The translations under genes were made by a program, and so were the position numbers. Below, piece by piece: positions 5,119 to 5,252 of a DNA stretch of 5,252 bases. How positions within the stretch are numbered: position 1 is the stretch's first letter; each line of letters begins with the position of its first letter. The DNA comes from Cellvibrionaceae bacterium (GTDB lineage Bacteria; Pseudomonadota; Gammaproteobacteria; Pseudomonadales; Cellvibrionaceae), in assembly GCA_025800435.1 (NCBI GenBank), contig JAOXRV010000328.1, forward strand, positions 1-5,252, in the 5' to 3' direction. A model generated the notes under the pieces. The model saw only the letters and a list, made by a program, of their open reading frames with translations. It ran no database searches and was not told the origin of the DNA.

Positions 5119-5252
5119 ACGTCTTCCACTTCCGTGGCATTCTTTATTTGCTCAATGCCCACGCCTTGCGGTGCTCTAGGCCTGAACATTGTCGGCCACC
5201 CAAGCTGAACGAAAACGACACACCCAGCCCAGGAAACGTGAACTGCCTCACA
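5101..5252 (-). CDS. Possible 3' end of a partial upstream gene
   Basis: A - strand frame is open from the window edge to a TAG at 5103-5101, giving about 49 codons. The last 20 residues (G-V-G-I-E-Q-I-K-N-A-T-E-V-E-D-V-C-N-T-V-D) look protein-like, while the more upstream part does not clearly do so. No family is recognised. The -35 of the DsrE-like gene would fall inside its last codons. A + strand frame is also open over this stretch but lacks an ATG. This may be non-coding. Confidence 0.2.
5133..5163. repeat. Bulged inverted repeat upstream of the DsrE-like promoter
   Basis: CGTGGCATT pairs with AATGCCCACG, forming nine pairs with one bulged base around a 12-base A/T-rich loop. It lies 14 bases upstream of the DsrE-like -35. 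No T-tract follows on either strand, so it is unlikely to be a simple intrinsic terminator. It could be a dispersed palindromic repeat or an RNA structure at the end of an upstream transcript. Confidence 0.3.

Overview
The window looks like a metal-homeostasis locus of a Gram-negative bacterium. A TonB-dependent outer-membrane receptor, Sec-type signal peptides and Zur- and Fur-type operators all point that way. By eye the base composition is moderate to moderately GC-rich, and the gene content suggests a gammaproteobacterium, possibly a marine Cellvibrionales-like one. That placement is an inference. There are five well-supported protein genes and no tRNA, rRNA, CRISPR array or insertion sequence.

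Left part (1-1628, + strand): after about 110 bases with no clear gene comes a compact control region. It holds a Fur-type palindrome (117-131), a -35/-10 pair (135-140 and 158-163) and a perfect 14-bp Zur-type palindrome (158-171) that covers the -10. This region drives two genes 30 bp apart: a four-helix MerC-family membrane protein (192-590) and a COG0523/CobW-family GTPase metallochaperone (621-1628) with a CxCC motif and a His-rich loop.

Right part (1682-5011, - strand, convergent with the first operon): an exported DsrE-family protein (4475-5011) with its own promoter, then a Fur-type operator (4368-4382), then a TonB-dependent receptor with a CSMCG motif in its plug (2149-4284). The stop codon of the receptor gene overlaps by one base the start of a periplasmic thioredoxin-like protein with a CRWC active site (1682-2149).

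Working model (inference): the receptor brings a metal or metal complex across the outer membrane. The thioredoxin-like and DsrE-like proteins do thiol chemistry or carrier work in the periplasm. The MerC-like protein moves the metal across the inner membrane, and the GTPase delivers it to client enzymes. The Zur box argues for zinc as the main signal of the left operon, while the receptor promoter looks Fur-controlled, so the locus may answer to both zinc and iron. The recurrent Cys-based motifs across all five products are the most notable property of the window.
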